Source of the DNA: Drosophila persimilis | Lineage: Eukaryota > Arthropoda > Insecta > Diptera > Drosophilidae | Reading direction: 5' to 3' | Assembly: GCF_003286085.1 (NCBI RefSeq) | Contig: NW_020825338.1 | Coordinates: forward strand, 1-64,000 | DNA length: 64,000 nt | Shown: positions 40,116 through 50,274 of the stretch, one piece after another | How positions within the stretch are numbered: the stretch's first letter is position 1 | Layout: each line of letters opens with the position of its first letter | Translations under genes and position numbers: made by a program | Notes under the pieces: model-generated | Databases searched by the model: none | What the model was told of the DNA's origin: nothing | What the model saw: the letters and a program-made list of their open reading frames with translations, nothing else

Positions 40116-40916
40116 CAATAAAACGATTTCATCCTCGAGGACCACTCCACGTGCAATGCCAGCAATGAGCCACGGAGCACCACCACCGTCTGCTGGAGGA
40201 ACTGCCTGAGGCATACGGCAAGGCCTCCCCAAATAAATCTCAAGCTGAAAAAGATCTTCCACGAGCGGCTGGACGAGAGCGACGACCTTGATTCTCAGAG
40301 CGGAGATTCAATGGTGAGAGGCAAAATCCACCCCAAAGGCTTCCACCAAACGCCTAACCCCAAACTTTCTTGCAGTGCCTACCACTCCAGCTGCGACTGA
40401 TCACTTTCCAAGAGTGGTCTTCCTACTGCAGTCAACAAACTCATGGTCGGCACTTGAAGAAGAGGTATTTGGAAAAGTCATTTCCTGCGTCCAGTCGGTC
40501 ATGAGGAGCAACAGCAGACGCTGGACGAGGACCGAAAGCTGCGCAAGGACTGCACAATCATAAAGTTCGTACAGAATGCCTATTACCGGAACATTTGGGA
40601 CACGGACAGCCTTTCACTGGAGACCCTAACTGTCCACCAGCTGTCGGACATATCCCGCGAGCAGCGTTATCCGATTCCGGCGGGCGTCCATGGACTGGAT
40701 TTCATGTCTACTGTGCATAAAGTATGTTCAGAATTTGGCTCTCCTGCTCATCTTTCACAGAGAGTTTATCCAGAAAGCAAGAAGCCACCAAAACCGGGTC
40801 CTATCCATTTCTTCCTTTGGCATCTTGGAAAACGGCACAGGCTGTGGCACATTCGCAAGGCAATCCGGGATCTTCTGCAGCTAATTAAAAGCCAATGGCA
40901 ACAAGTTATTAATTGA
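40116..40916 (+). pseudogene. Host-gene-like fragment with two candidate introns
   Basis: This is the only piece that does not look like a transposon. It has a charged, coiled-coil-like coding stretch (LKLKKIFHERLDESDDLDSQ at 40243-40302). A candidate intron at about 40314-40374 runs from gtgaga to ctttcttgcag. Further coding at 40375-40720 is shifted once around 40500 (QTLDEDRKLRKDCTIIKFVQ, then LETLTVHQLSDISREQRYPI). A second candidate intron at about 40722-40759 runs from gtatgt to ctttcacag. The last open stretch ends with TGA at about 40915. The gene is not recognised. The frameshift suggests a captured or duplicated pseudogene. Confidence 0.45.
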
Positions 40917-42504
40917 CTTCATTTTGTATTCTATTTATTTATATTTATTTGTTGATCTGTTTTGATTTGTATGAAAATACATGCATCAACTCAAAGTACC
41001 TGAGAATGCGTTCCCATGCATTCGAATATGCTGGAGACACAACAGAAAACAGAAACTCGCCTGCAGTACCAGCAGTGAGTGATGACGAATGCCAACTACC
41101 ATGTCATCTAGGCGTTGACGCCAGCCAAATCGAACCCTTTGTTTCTTTCTTTTCCGCCAGTGCCGAACGCGATTCGGTTCTGCCGACCGTGCGCAGTAGA
41201 AGAGAACTTTGTTTGTTCTTCTTTTCTCTTTAGCGCCTGCGTCGGCAGAACTCTCTCTATCCTAGCGGTACAAGTTTACGTTTAGTTATTTACCTAAATC
41301 TAATAAATATCATTTAACATTTGTTGGAAGCTGCCGAGCTTTTTCGGCCACTCTGACTCTAAAATTTACAAGAAAAAAATTGCTCCGTTTACAATTTGGC
41401 GTTTATTGTTTGTGTGTTGTTTGTACGAGGCCGAGGCCGAGGCCGTGGCCGTTTTGGGCGACAAAGAGTATTGCTGACCGACTGCCTCGAAGAGGAACGA
41501 CCGACTAGAGAGAGGGAAGGGTCGAAGCAGTGGCTTATAACAAGTAATAACTTTACATAGGTGTGTGCGGTTATGCACTGAGAGCGTACATAGGCTGAGC
41601 GCGATAACAGAAAACTTAAGAGAGCCGTGACTTAATTGTTATTGACGGCTGCTACTCCGAACAACATTGTTAGAGAAGCTTATTCTTACATTTCATATAA
41701 TTTTCTTTATTTATTCTTTTATTTTTATTTTTTTTTATTTATTATTTATTTATTTTATTTATTTGTACTATTATTTTTATTTTTTTGAGTGCATTTTTTA
41801 ATTTATTTTGATTTCCTAAGTGTTTTTTAACCTTAAAGTGAAATTGAGTTTTGATGCAATGGGAAAGATTGTTCCATAAGCGGATAGCGTAAATGAAGAA
41901 CTGCCTCTTGGGTGGTCACAATTTTATGAAAGTATGCTAAGCAAGTCACGAGCGTCACAATGCCAAAAATTTCTAAACCATAAAAGAGAGTGGGGACGAG
42001 AATGACTTTAGCAAGTAATAGTCTTATTTCTTCTGGAAAAAAGTTTTAGATGATGAGAGCTGACGCAACAGAGCATATGTACGTCCATTTGTCTTTGATA
42101 TATGTTTACCTCCAAGAAGAGATATTCAATAGGAGATTCACTACGTTGTGTACGTTTAACATTAAATTTTAATTTTGTATTCACATATAAATATAGCAAC
42201 GCCACCAATACGATCCGAACGAAAACAACATAACCATCACACACAATTGAAAAATAAATTAAATCAGAGTTAAACCACGTATGTATCAGATACTCATATA
42301 ACATCTACATTTGACTGAGTAAAGAGAAATCTAAATTAATCATACTACCGGCTATGGAACTACCTAACTCACCATTCATTAATAAAGGGAGAACTTATTA
42401 GGGGCGCAAACTCACTATTTGAAAAATAATAAACTAACTGTGTGTAAGAACTGTGATAAAAAGATAATAAGAACAATAACCTAACTAATAAGAGAGCAGT
42501 ATGT
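40917..42504. other. 1.6-kb stretch without recognisable gene
   Basis: Tract-rich sequence. A block at about 41100-41300 with tccgccagtgccgaacgcgattcggttctgccgacc and AATAAA (about 41303) could be a solo LTR, but I find no second copy or clear ends. T-rich low-complexity DNA lies at about 41700-41800. No supported coding region. Confidence 0.4.
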
Positions 42505-43602
42505 ATGTTATTAAGAGCGAAAGCTATTTGCTGCTGTTTCTTCCGATCCAACCGAGGAGCAAGTGGGGGAGGCAATCGAAGCGAGGGGGATTGGCTGTGC
42601 GGGCTCATTAGATGGTGCGAACGACGAAAGCTTATCCATAAGCTCAATGCATTGAATGCCCTCTCTATCGTAAGATCGTACATGAGCGAGGCCGCGCCGA
42701 TTAAAGACAGGTGCAAGAATGTTATGCCTCTTCATTCGCATGGCATGATTGATCTTCTCGCGGACGTTTTCCATTTTTACAATTATAACGGATTGGCATT
42801 GGAGCGTTGTGCTTGTCTGGCCCTGAAAACGTCACGGATTCTTGGTGGTGGGGTTAGTGGAAGATTGAAGCAGAGCTTGTTGAAAAGAGCTCTTACATTT
42901 TCTCCCCCACAAAGGGAACGCTGCGTTCCATGTGCTCGACTGCCAATCTCGCCTGGAAGCCACCCACTCTCCCACCCAGTGTGTGAAGGTCCGCCACTTC
43001 CCGGTCCAGCCCCACAACCAGCCGATCATCCAGCCGAGTAGCGGAGATTAGCTACTTCCTGCTCCAAATCAATGGCTCGGGCATCCATCTGTTTAATCTC
43101 ACCAGCGATCGAATCCAAGCGCTCCATGAGACTGCTGAGGATGCGCTGCTCTGCCTTTCGAACGTGGGACGCAATTAGTTTGGTCTGCTCTTGGAAGCGG
43201 TCTTTGAGCATCTCCAGCAATTGAGGCGAGAGGTCGTCGGAGAGGCGCTCACTCGCTGTCCCAGCACTGTTGCGGGTGCGCTTTGTTGGCGGTGCAGTAG
43301 ATGATGACATTTTTTGTATGTCTGTGTGTATGTTTTTCACGTCTTTTTTGCGATTTGGTTTGTTTTTGTGCAGTTTAGGTATCTCGCGTATAAATGTTTA
43401 TGTTTCTCTGTAGATGGGAGTGTGCTGATGTTCGAAGACTATGCTTGATTTAAGTTGTAAACAATCGCAGGATAACTTTTTCGGGATTCTATCGGACTAT
43501 GTGCTACTACGAAAATCGTTGCTACGCAGGGATACCGACAAGCATCACCGAGAGGGCTTAGGCAATTGCCGGATACCACTTTCGGGACCCTATCGAACTA
43601 TA
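42505..43602 (-). pseudogene. CR1-type LINE, 5' UTR and ORF1 fragment
   Basis: It reads from 43340 (MKNIHTDIQKMSSSTAPPTKR) to a stop at about 43026, then in another frame through 42984-42520. The first part holds a coiled coil (RILSSLMERLDSIAGEIKQM, DLEQEVANL). The second part carries LFNKLCFNLPLTPPPRIRDVF and the C-terminal GLAHVRSYDREGIQCIELMD. These blocks are typical of ORF1 proteins of CR1/jockey-type LINEs. 43341-43602 would be its 5' UTR. At least two frame breaks are present. Confidence 0.65.
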
Positions 43603-44036
43603 AAAGACTGCACCGTCAAGTGTCCCGTCTGAAATCAGCAGAAGGCTGTTACGCGTGGATGCCAGGCAAAACGTAGCCCTTCTTCCGCCCAACCGACCAA
43701 GGGGCATGCCGCGCGGCGCGTAGCCAAACCGAACGCGAGCATGCAGCATAGCTGTTAGACTAATATCTGAGGAAAATTAATACTAAACTTACTAAGAGAA
43801 CTAAGCATGCATTCAAAATACAAATACCAATAAAATTACTAATTACTAGAAAGGTGTGTAAGGATTAGTAATTTAATAAGAGGAAAATAATTAGTGGTGG
43901 ATATATTATGGTAAAGGGAATTATAATCCGAGCATTAGACCCTAAACGGTTAATGCAAGGAATATTTCGATCTACAAAGTGGAAGGAACAACGGTATACA
44001 ATTTCTAGTAAGTCTAATAGGAATCGTGAAGTTGAA
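43603..44036 (-). mobile_element. CR1-type LINE 3' end fragment
   Basis: The 3' UTR (gcgtaacagccttctgctg and caaaacgcagccc-like blocks on the minus strand) and the last codons of ORF2 match the 3' end of the long CR1-type copy at 58230-58700. It joins the integrase region of the BEL element at about 44036, so it probably inserted into, or recombined with, that element. Confidence 0.8.
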
Positions 44037-45058
44037 ATGAACTTCTGAATGGATACGCTGTGGACATCCGCGCCTTGCGACGAACCGAGCGAAAGCGGCG
44101 AGAAATTTTTCGGTGGTGAGGTCGGACGTGGGTTCTAAATGTATCGCCTTTGTGGAAAAGCACACGAATACGCACACATACCCCTTCGTGATCAGACATG
44201 CTCTCCCTTTATAGTTCCGTATTTCGAAAGGACCCGCGTAAACGGTCTGGAAAAGGACGACCGCTCGGTTGGAAGATCTCCCATCACTTGGGTTTGCAAC
44301 CTCCTTTTGTGAATAACGCAGACCTTGCAGGAATTCACAACACCCTTCATAAGCCTTTGAACCTTTGGAATCCAATACTTTGATCGAATGAGGCGCACCA
44401 TCAATTGGTTGCCGCCATGAAGAGTTATCCGGTGTGTACATTGCGCGAGAAGGCGAGACAATCGACAATTATATGGGAGAATGATTGGATGTCGTTCGTC
44501 GTATCTTAGCACTTCAGAGCCTGCGACACGGCCGCATGCTCTGATCAACCCATGGCGGTCTAGGAAAGGGTTCATGTTCAGGATTGAACTTGACCTTGAC
44601 GTTGGCCGCTTACCGCTTAGGCAGCGATACTCCTCGGGGTATTCTCTACACTGCGTCTCTAGGATCAGAGTTTTTTCAGCTTCGGTAATTTCGCCGCTCG
44701 TAAGATGGCCCTTTTGCGCGGTGGCTAACTTCCGGCAGCGCATGGTAAAGCGCAGGATATATGCTCGGACTCGTAGAGCTCTCTCCAGATTGGAGAATCG
44801 TTCGAGGAAGTCTTCGGCTGGGTTGAGTGCGAAATAGGCCTTGACAGTTCGCTGCTCTAAGGTCATAACGGGGGAGTTACTAACTGGTGCCGGCCATTGA
44901 TCTCGGCCGCTCTGCAGCCAAGTTGGTTCGTGCCACCAGAGTTGGTTATCCACCAACTCCTGTAACGGCACGCCTCTGCTGGCTAAGTCCGCGGGGTTCT
45001 GTTCGGATGGAACGTGGCCCCACTTCTCAATATCGGTCGCTTGAGATATCCTAGTCAC
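44037..45058 (-). pseudogene. BEL-2 RNase H end and integrase N-terminal half
   Basis: Segment 44192-45058 (288 codons) carries the NPADLASRGVPLQEL motif. It then carries an integrase zinc region (HRITLHGGNQLMVRL ... VNSCKVCVIHKRR), typical H2C2 spacing, followed by MGDLPTERSSFSRPF. A frame break leads into 44037-44468, with YAGPFEIRN and VCFSTKAIHLEPTSDLTTEKFLAA, the start of the catalytic core. The second and third catalytic residues are lost at the junction with the CR1-type fragment. Confidence 0.8.
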
Positions 45059-45109
45059 TCAGTGACGCGCGGGCTTTGCCAGCCAGGCGAGGACTATGGT
45101 GGCATCGGT

Positions 45110-45526
45110 CTAGCAATAGCAGCTCGTACTTGCTGTTGGCATATTCGGCAGGAAAGCCGCCGCCATTTCGGACAAAAGCACTGCCCCGCAAAGCTCTAAC
45201 CGGGGGAGCGACACGGTTTTCACGGGTGCGGCTCGCGTTTTCGCTGTGAGAAGCTGCACCTCGACCAAACGGTCAACCTCAATTCGCACGTAGATGGCGG
45301 CACCGTAAGCCTTCTCGGATGCATCGCAGAACCCATGATGTTCGACTTTTACCGCTGGCCGGGAGCCGACCCATCTTGGAATATGGATTTGGTCGAGAGC
45401 GGAGTAGCTCCGCAGGAAACTTTGCCAGCGCTGGCGTATCTCGCTTGGAAGCTCATCGTCCCATCCCAGGTCCTGCAACCAGATTTCTTGCATGAAGATC
45501 TTGGACCGGACAATGAATGGGGCCAA
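45110..45526 (-). pseudogene. BEL-2 RNase H segment
   Basis: 138 codons containing PFIVRSKIFMQEIWLQDLGWDD, the RNase H start HGFCDASEKAYGAAIYV and LPRLELCGAVLLSEMAAAF. It is separated from the reverse transcriptase frame by a break at about 45590 and from the next segment by a break at about 45110. Confidence 0.8.
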
Positions 45527-45590
45527 CCACCCCGCGGGGTCGAACAGCCTTGCGATCTGGGACAGAACTGCTCGCTTGGTGTATGACGAC

Positions 45591-47714
45591 TCAGGCGCTA
45601 ACTCGGGAGGGACAAAAAAAAAACTCTTCTGAAGTCGCTTTCCAGCGAATCCCGAGAGTCTTAGCCGTGCTCTCTTCCTCCATCTTCAGAAAATCGGTGT
45701 GGAGAAGATGAGCATTCGGAATTCCTGCCAGAATAGCTTTGTGGTTTGAAGTCCACTTCCGCAGCGGAAAACCTGCAGAGCTAAGTGCGGCCTGCAACTC
45801 GCGGATCGTTAGTCGAGCCTCATCGGTAGAATCCGCTCCGGCTAGGACATCGTCGACATACATGAATGATCGGATAATGCGACTTGCTTTCGGAAATCTG
45901 GACTGGACGTCGCTTGCTAGCTGTTGCAACACTCGGATGGCAAGAAAAGGAGCGCAATTGACTCCGAAGGTTACGGTCTTAAGTTCATAGTCGCGGATGA
46001 GTCCCTCCTTGTTTCGAAATAATATTCGCTGGAAAGGGGTGTGTTTCGGGTCAACCCAAATTTGGCGATACATTTTGGTGATGTCCGCGTTGAAAACGTA
46101 CCGGAAATAACGCCACTTTAGGATCTGGAGCGTCAAGTCAGATTGGAGGACCGGGCCGGCGTGCAGAAGATCATTCAAACTCACACCGTTGGTCGACGGG
46201 CTGGATGCGTTAAATACCACGCGGACCTTCGTGGTAGTGCTCTCAGGCTTGAAGACAGCGTGGTGCGGAAGGTAGTAGGTTGAGGACCCATGAGTCGGAG
46301 GAACTTTTGTCATGTGTTCAAGCTCTAGGTATTCTTGGATCACGGTGTCGTACTGCTCTTGTAGGGGACTGTTTCTTTTCAAGCGATTTTCGTTTCTTAG
46401 GAACTGGGCCAGCGCGGTTGCCCTTGAATACCCCAGATCTGATCCGAGATGATCTGCGTCGCGAAACGGTAACGTGACGACGTATTTCCCGCTTGGCGTT
46501 CTTGACGTAGTTCGGAGGAAATTTCTTTCGCAGTACGAATCCGACTCGCTTTCTATTTTAGTAGGAATGTCCTCCACCTCCCAAAACTTTGTGAGGAGTT
46601 TGTCTAACGGAGTCTCTAGCTCGGTGGAAATTTGCGTGGAGAAGGATGCGACCCTGCCTTGTACCGTGTTTGGCACAGGGCCTGTAAGAACCCATCCGAA
46701 AATGGTTTCCTGTTCGAGGAGAGATCCACAGATGTTCGTCTGTGAGCCGCTCAAGAGGATGGATGGAAGGATGTCGGCACCAATCAGGACATCTATTTGT
46801 GAGCTTTCGTAAAATGTCGGGTCTGCCCATGGCAGGTTCGGCAAGTCTCGCAACGAGTGTTGCAGGATCGGATGGGAGGGAAGGCTGCCTGATAGTTCCG
46901 GCAGGACATAGGCTGTGGCGTCCAAGTGTAAGCCCGGCTTAGTCGGGGAGCGGATGGCAAAATGGCAGAGCTTCTTGGACTGAGCGGATATTGTCTGATT
47001 GAGGCCCGAGACCTGTGCCTGGGCGAGTCGGAATGGCAACTTAATGATCTGGAAGAGACGTTCCGTAATGAACGTCGCCTCGGAACCCGGGTCGATTAGA
47101 GCGCGGATGCGAAAATTTGTCCCCAAGTGGCAAATATTAATAATAGCCGTGCCCAGGAGTACCGCCCTTTTGCCGGAGGCGAAATAGTTCTGAACGCTAG
47201 GCTGAGCTTCAGCAGGAGTCGGAAGTGGTACGGAATTGGGCACGGATTGGCTGGAAACTGGAGTGCCACGGTGCAGCAGGTGACCTCTTGCGAAACAGTT
47301 TAAGCAAAGCATTTTTTGCTTGATATAGCTGGAGCGAGCATCAGGTCTCATCTGAAGGAATTGAGGGCATACCCGGATCGGATGGTTCTCTTTGGAGCAA
47401 AGATCACACGTTCTACGCTTCGGATCCACAGTTGTTCCGAACGAGTGAACCCGCCTTGCAACAGGGCTCCCTTGGGAACGGAATGGGTTGGGATTGCCCT
47501 TTGAACTCTCTGACATGGGTAGACTCGCCCTGGAGTGGGCCTGAGTCTCCATGCCTGGACGGCCGTCCTCGGTCACCTCGAGAGACAGGTACCGCTCCGC
47601 CAGGAACTTGTCCATAGCGTGCCAGGTGGGAATTTCGGACTTGTGCGTCACGGACTGCTCCCAAAGCTCCAAAGTCGCTTTCGGCAACTTCGCGGATATG
47701 AGGTACACTAACAC
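45591..47714 (-). pseudogene. BEL-2 gag end, protease and reverse transcriptase
   Basis: A 707-codon open stretch. The gag C-terminus holds zinc-binding cysteines (CDLCSKENHPIRVCPQF and CLNCFARGHLLHRG). The protease motif is RALIDPGSEATFI near residue 205; the usual D-S-G is D-P-G here. The reverse transcriptase follows, with RVVFNASSPS, SLNDLLHAGP, FNADITKMYRQIWV and the catalytic YVDDVLAGAD box near residue 625. The reverse transcriptase itself looks complete. The chain is broken before RNase H by a shift near the A-run at 45615. Confidence 0.88.
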
Positions 47715-48661
47715 TCCGTTAGCGAAAATGCTGTCTGTGGAGACCTCGGAGTGGTTGAGTGTCGTAAGGAACTTGTGGACGGCCCTCTGAAGCTCTTTTA
47801 GCGCTGCAGCTGACTGAAAAGGATCTTCAGCTGGGCTTTGAGTATCAGCCTCTTGTTCTGGAAACGCTCACGGAGGGCGCTCCATGCGGACGCGAACCCT
47901 TCGTTCGTGAGTGGAGCCTGTGCCACTATGTCGTGGGCCTCACCGCTTGTTTTTTTGTTGAGGTGGAAAAGTTTTTCTACTGGAGCCAACCTCGGGTTCT
48001 CTGTATATATGGCGGTGAACAGGTCTCGGAACGTGAGCCACTGCTGGTAGTCCCCACTGAAAACTTCAGTGTCGCATGGAGGAAGACGGCAAACGCCGGA
48101 AGTCGGCACTTGAATGGCCAGTTGAGGCGTGTGAGGGACAGTCGGGGGTTCGAGCTGATCGTTCAGTTCGGCAAGGCATTGCGCGTAGACCGCGTAGCAG
48201 TCATCGTACATCCCCTGGACGTCAGCTACCCCCTCTGGATCTACTTCCGTTATCGCCTCCACACAGGCCTCGAACTCCGCGTCCACCTCCGCCCACAGGC
48301 TTCGGAGTTGATCTCGATGGACTTGGGAGAGCGAGCGGGTTGGTATGCTAGCATCAGGAGCGCTGAGCTTCTGGTCGAAGCGTGTCAGTCTGCTTGCAGC
48401 CAAGGCAAACTTAGACCGTGCGGAACTGGCGGCCGATTGGGCCATAGTGCTCGGAGCCGTGCGAGGGACGACCGAGGGGAGCAACAAGGCCTCAAAGGCA
48501 TGTGGTGTGTGAGCCCTGGACGTGGTCGGACCTCGCTCAGCTGGGGCCGGACGGGAAGGTGTGGGCGTAGTGATTGAGCCGTTGGTGCTGGGTGGATGGG
48601 TCAAACTCAGCGAACTCGCCTGCTTAAGCTTCTTGCGAGATTTCTTCTCACCAGTGGGCAT
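47715..48661 (-). pseudogene. BEL-2 gag
   Basis: Starts at ATG 48661 (MPTGEKKSRKKLKQ). A proline/serine-rich N-terminus is followed by a helical region and the Pao-type gag core (DTEVFSGDYQQWLTFRDLF, near residue 210). It then runs through AWSALRERFQNKRLILKAQL to a stop at 47798. The frame reopens at once and continues to 47714 and on into the pol stretch, so one frameshift separates gag from pol. Confidence 0.85.
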
Positions 48662-48663
48662 GG

Positions 48664-48939
48664 TTCGCTGATTGATTTGCGATAACGCGTATCAGAGTCG
48701 CAAAGCAGGTGAGCGGAAATGGAGAATTCGAAGTTTTGAACGACGAACCGTGGATATGTGGCCTTGGCGGAATTAATCGCGAGTATTTATATAGTAGAAG
48801 TCGGGCACCGTTGCCGGAATATATAAATATAAAATACTACGATCAAATAAAAAAATGTCCAACCATGTCCAACCATGAGCGACTAATAACCAATGATATT
48901 GATGCACAAGGTACCCCTATATAGAGTCTGAAAGTCTCC
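48664..48939. other. Upstream region of BEL-2 and junction
   Basis: Sequence before the BEL-2 gag start. It includes gagtatttatatagtagaag (TATA-like, near 48782) and the tandem 'ccaaccatgtccaaccatg' (48859-48878). It may hold the leader or part of the 5' LTR, but no partner LTR is present to test this. Confidence 0.35.
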
Positions 48940-50258
48940 CCGGCCATAACAAAGCCACTCTTCGAGAAAGGAAGAATTCGCATGGGGTGGGGGTATTGCA
49001 GGATACGACCCAAGTCAACTCCCAGAAGATGCTACAAGTGCATGGAGTTTAGCCACATCGCACCTAATTGTAAGAGCGCCCAAGACTTCACGAAGTGCTG
49101 CTACAATTGCGCATGAGCTGACCACCAGGCCAAAGACTGCAAAGTCGAACCAACTTGCATTCCTTGTAAGCGCCACCGAGGGACGGACCCGAAACACCAA
49201 ACGACGAGTTCAAGGTGCCCGCAGTACCAAAAGGCGATGCAGCAGATAAAGGATAGATAAAAATCATCCAACTAAATCTTAACCACTGTGAGATGGCACA
49301 GCAGCTGCTTGATCAGACTATAAGGGAGCACCGTATTGATAAGCGAGCAATACCGGAATCGCAGCTCGGGAGAGTGGATTGCTGACTCGAGCAAAAAGGC
49401 AGCGATATGGAGCTGTGGTATGCAGCCTTAGCAGCAGGACAACGTGGAAAGTTAATGGCTTATTAACCGGGAGTGACCACCAAGCCCTCATATGTGAAAT
49501 CCAGGAAGAGGGCGCACCTAACCCGTTCATTAGCAAGCAGATCGGTTATAAGACCGAAACGTTAGAGCCGGATATGGTTAGGACTGTTTGAGGACTACGA
49601 GACCAACGGGACGGCTGAAGAAAGAGCAAGCCAACTGACCATACATTCGCTGGAAGCATGTGATGCCTCCATGTTAAGAAAAAGAAGAAGCCTGAACAAC
49701 CAGGCCAACGTACTGATGTTGATGTGGCAGTTCAAGGATGCCAAGCGCAAATGCTTCGAAAAGCTCTGCGATGACGCAGATGCGAACCCTTGGGGCTACG
49801 CATACAGTCTGGTAATGAAGAGATTGCGAGTGTTCAGTCCCCTGCCGCTTATGTGTGCAGATCTGCTGGTGAACATAATAGAAACCCTATTTCCAGAAAG
49901 GTGATGGATAGAATTCCGCCACTTGAAATAGAAGCCACCACGAAAGCAGAAGACCTCGAGGCTCTACAACGGATCAAGAACGGCAAAGCAGCGGAAGGGA
50001 CAGCGGCTAGTCCTCTTACCCAAGGGGATCAAGCCGACCGAGGAGCCATCATCCTATAGACCACTAAGCATGCTCGACACAGTGGGTAAGATCCTTGAGC
50101 GCATAATCCACACATAATCCAATATCTCGCGACAGTACCGGCGGGGTTTCTGGATAGGTGTGGTTGGTTTTAGAGCGGTTAGAGTCCCTCACTTCGGCTT
50201 CGGCTTAGCCGGCATGACTTTAGTCACAAAAAAAAAACAAAAAACCAAAAAAAAACAC
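48940..50258 (+). pseudogene. R1/LOA-type LINE fragment with A-rich tail
   Basis: ORF1 knuckles are readable as CYKCMEFSHIAPNC and, after one stop, a second set (TCIPCKRHRGTDPKH). ORF2 begins near 49260 (LNLNHCEMAQQLL) and has pieces of the endonuclease (SGEWIADSSKKAAIW, LLTGSDHQALICEI). It skips most of the reverse transcriptase and resumes in the C-terminal part or UTR. It ends in an A-rich tail (aaaaaaaaacaaaaaaccaaaaaaaaac, 50229-50256). Internally deleted and full of breaks. Confidence 0.7.
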
Positions 50259-50274
50259 ACACACACATACACGC

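Larger units (their letters stand above)
44037..48663 (-). mobile_element. Second BEL/Pao element, partial, minus strand
   Basis: Gag, protease, reverse transcriptase, RNase H and the integrase start are present in order on the minus strand. No LTR is recognised at either side. The 3' part (integrase core end, tail and 3' LTR) is cut off by the CR1-type fragment at 44036. It differs clearly in sequence from the first BEL element (for example ALIDPGSEA against LLDSGSQ in the protease), so it is another family. A few frame breaks, one in a run of nine A at about 45615, make it a pseudogene. Confidence 0.88.

Noticed and set aside
41100..41320. Solo LTR of a Gypsy-type element
   Set aside because: LTR-like composition and AATAAA are present, but no TG...CA ends with a duplication and no second copy could be found.
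47933..48577. 214-codon open frame on the plus strand
   Set aside because: It lies antisense to BEL-2 gag, whose minus-strand frame has the expected family motifs; the plus-strand translation has none.
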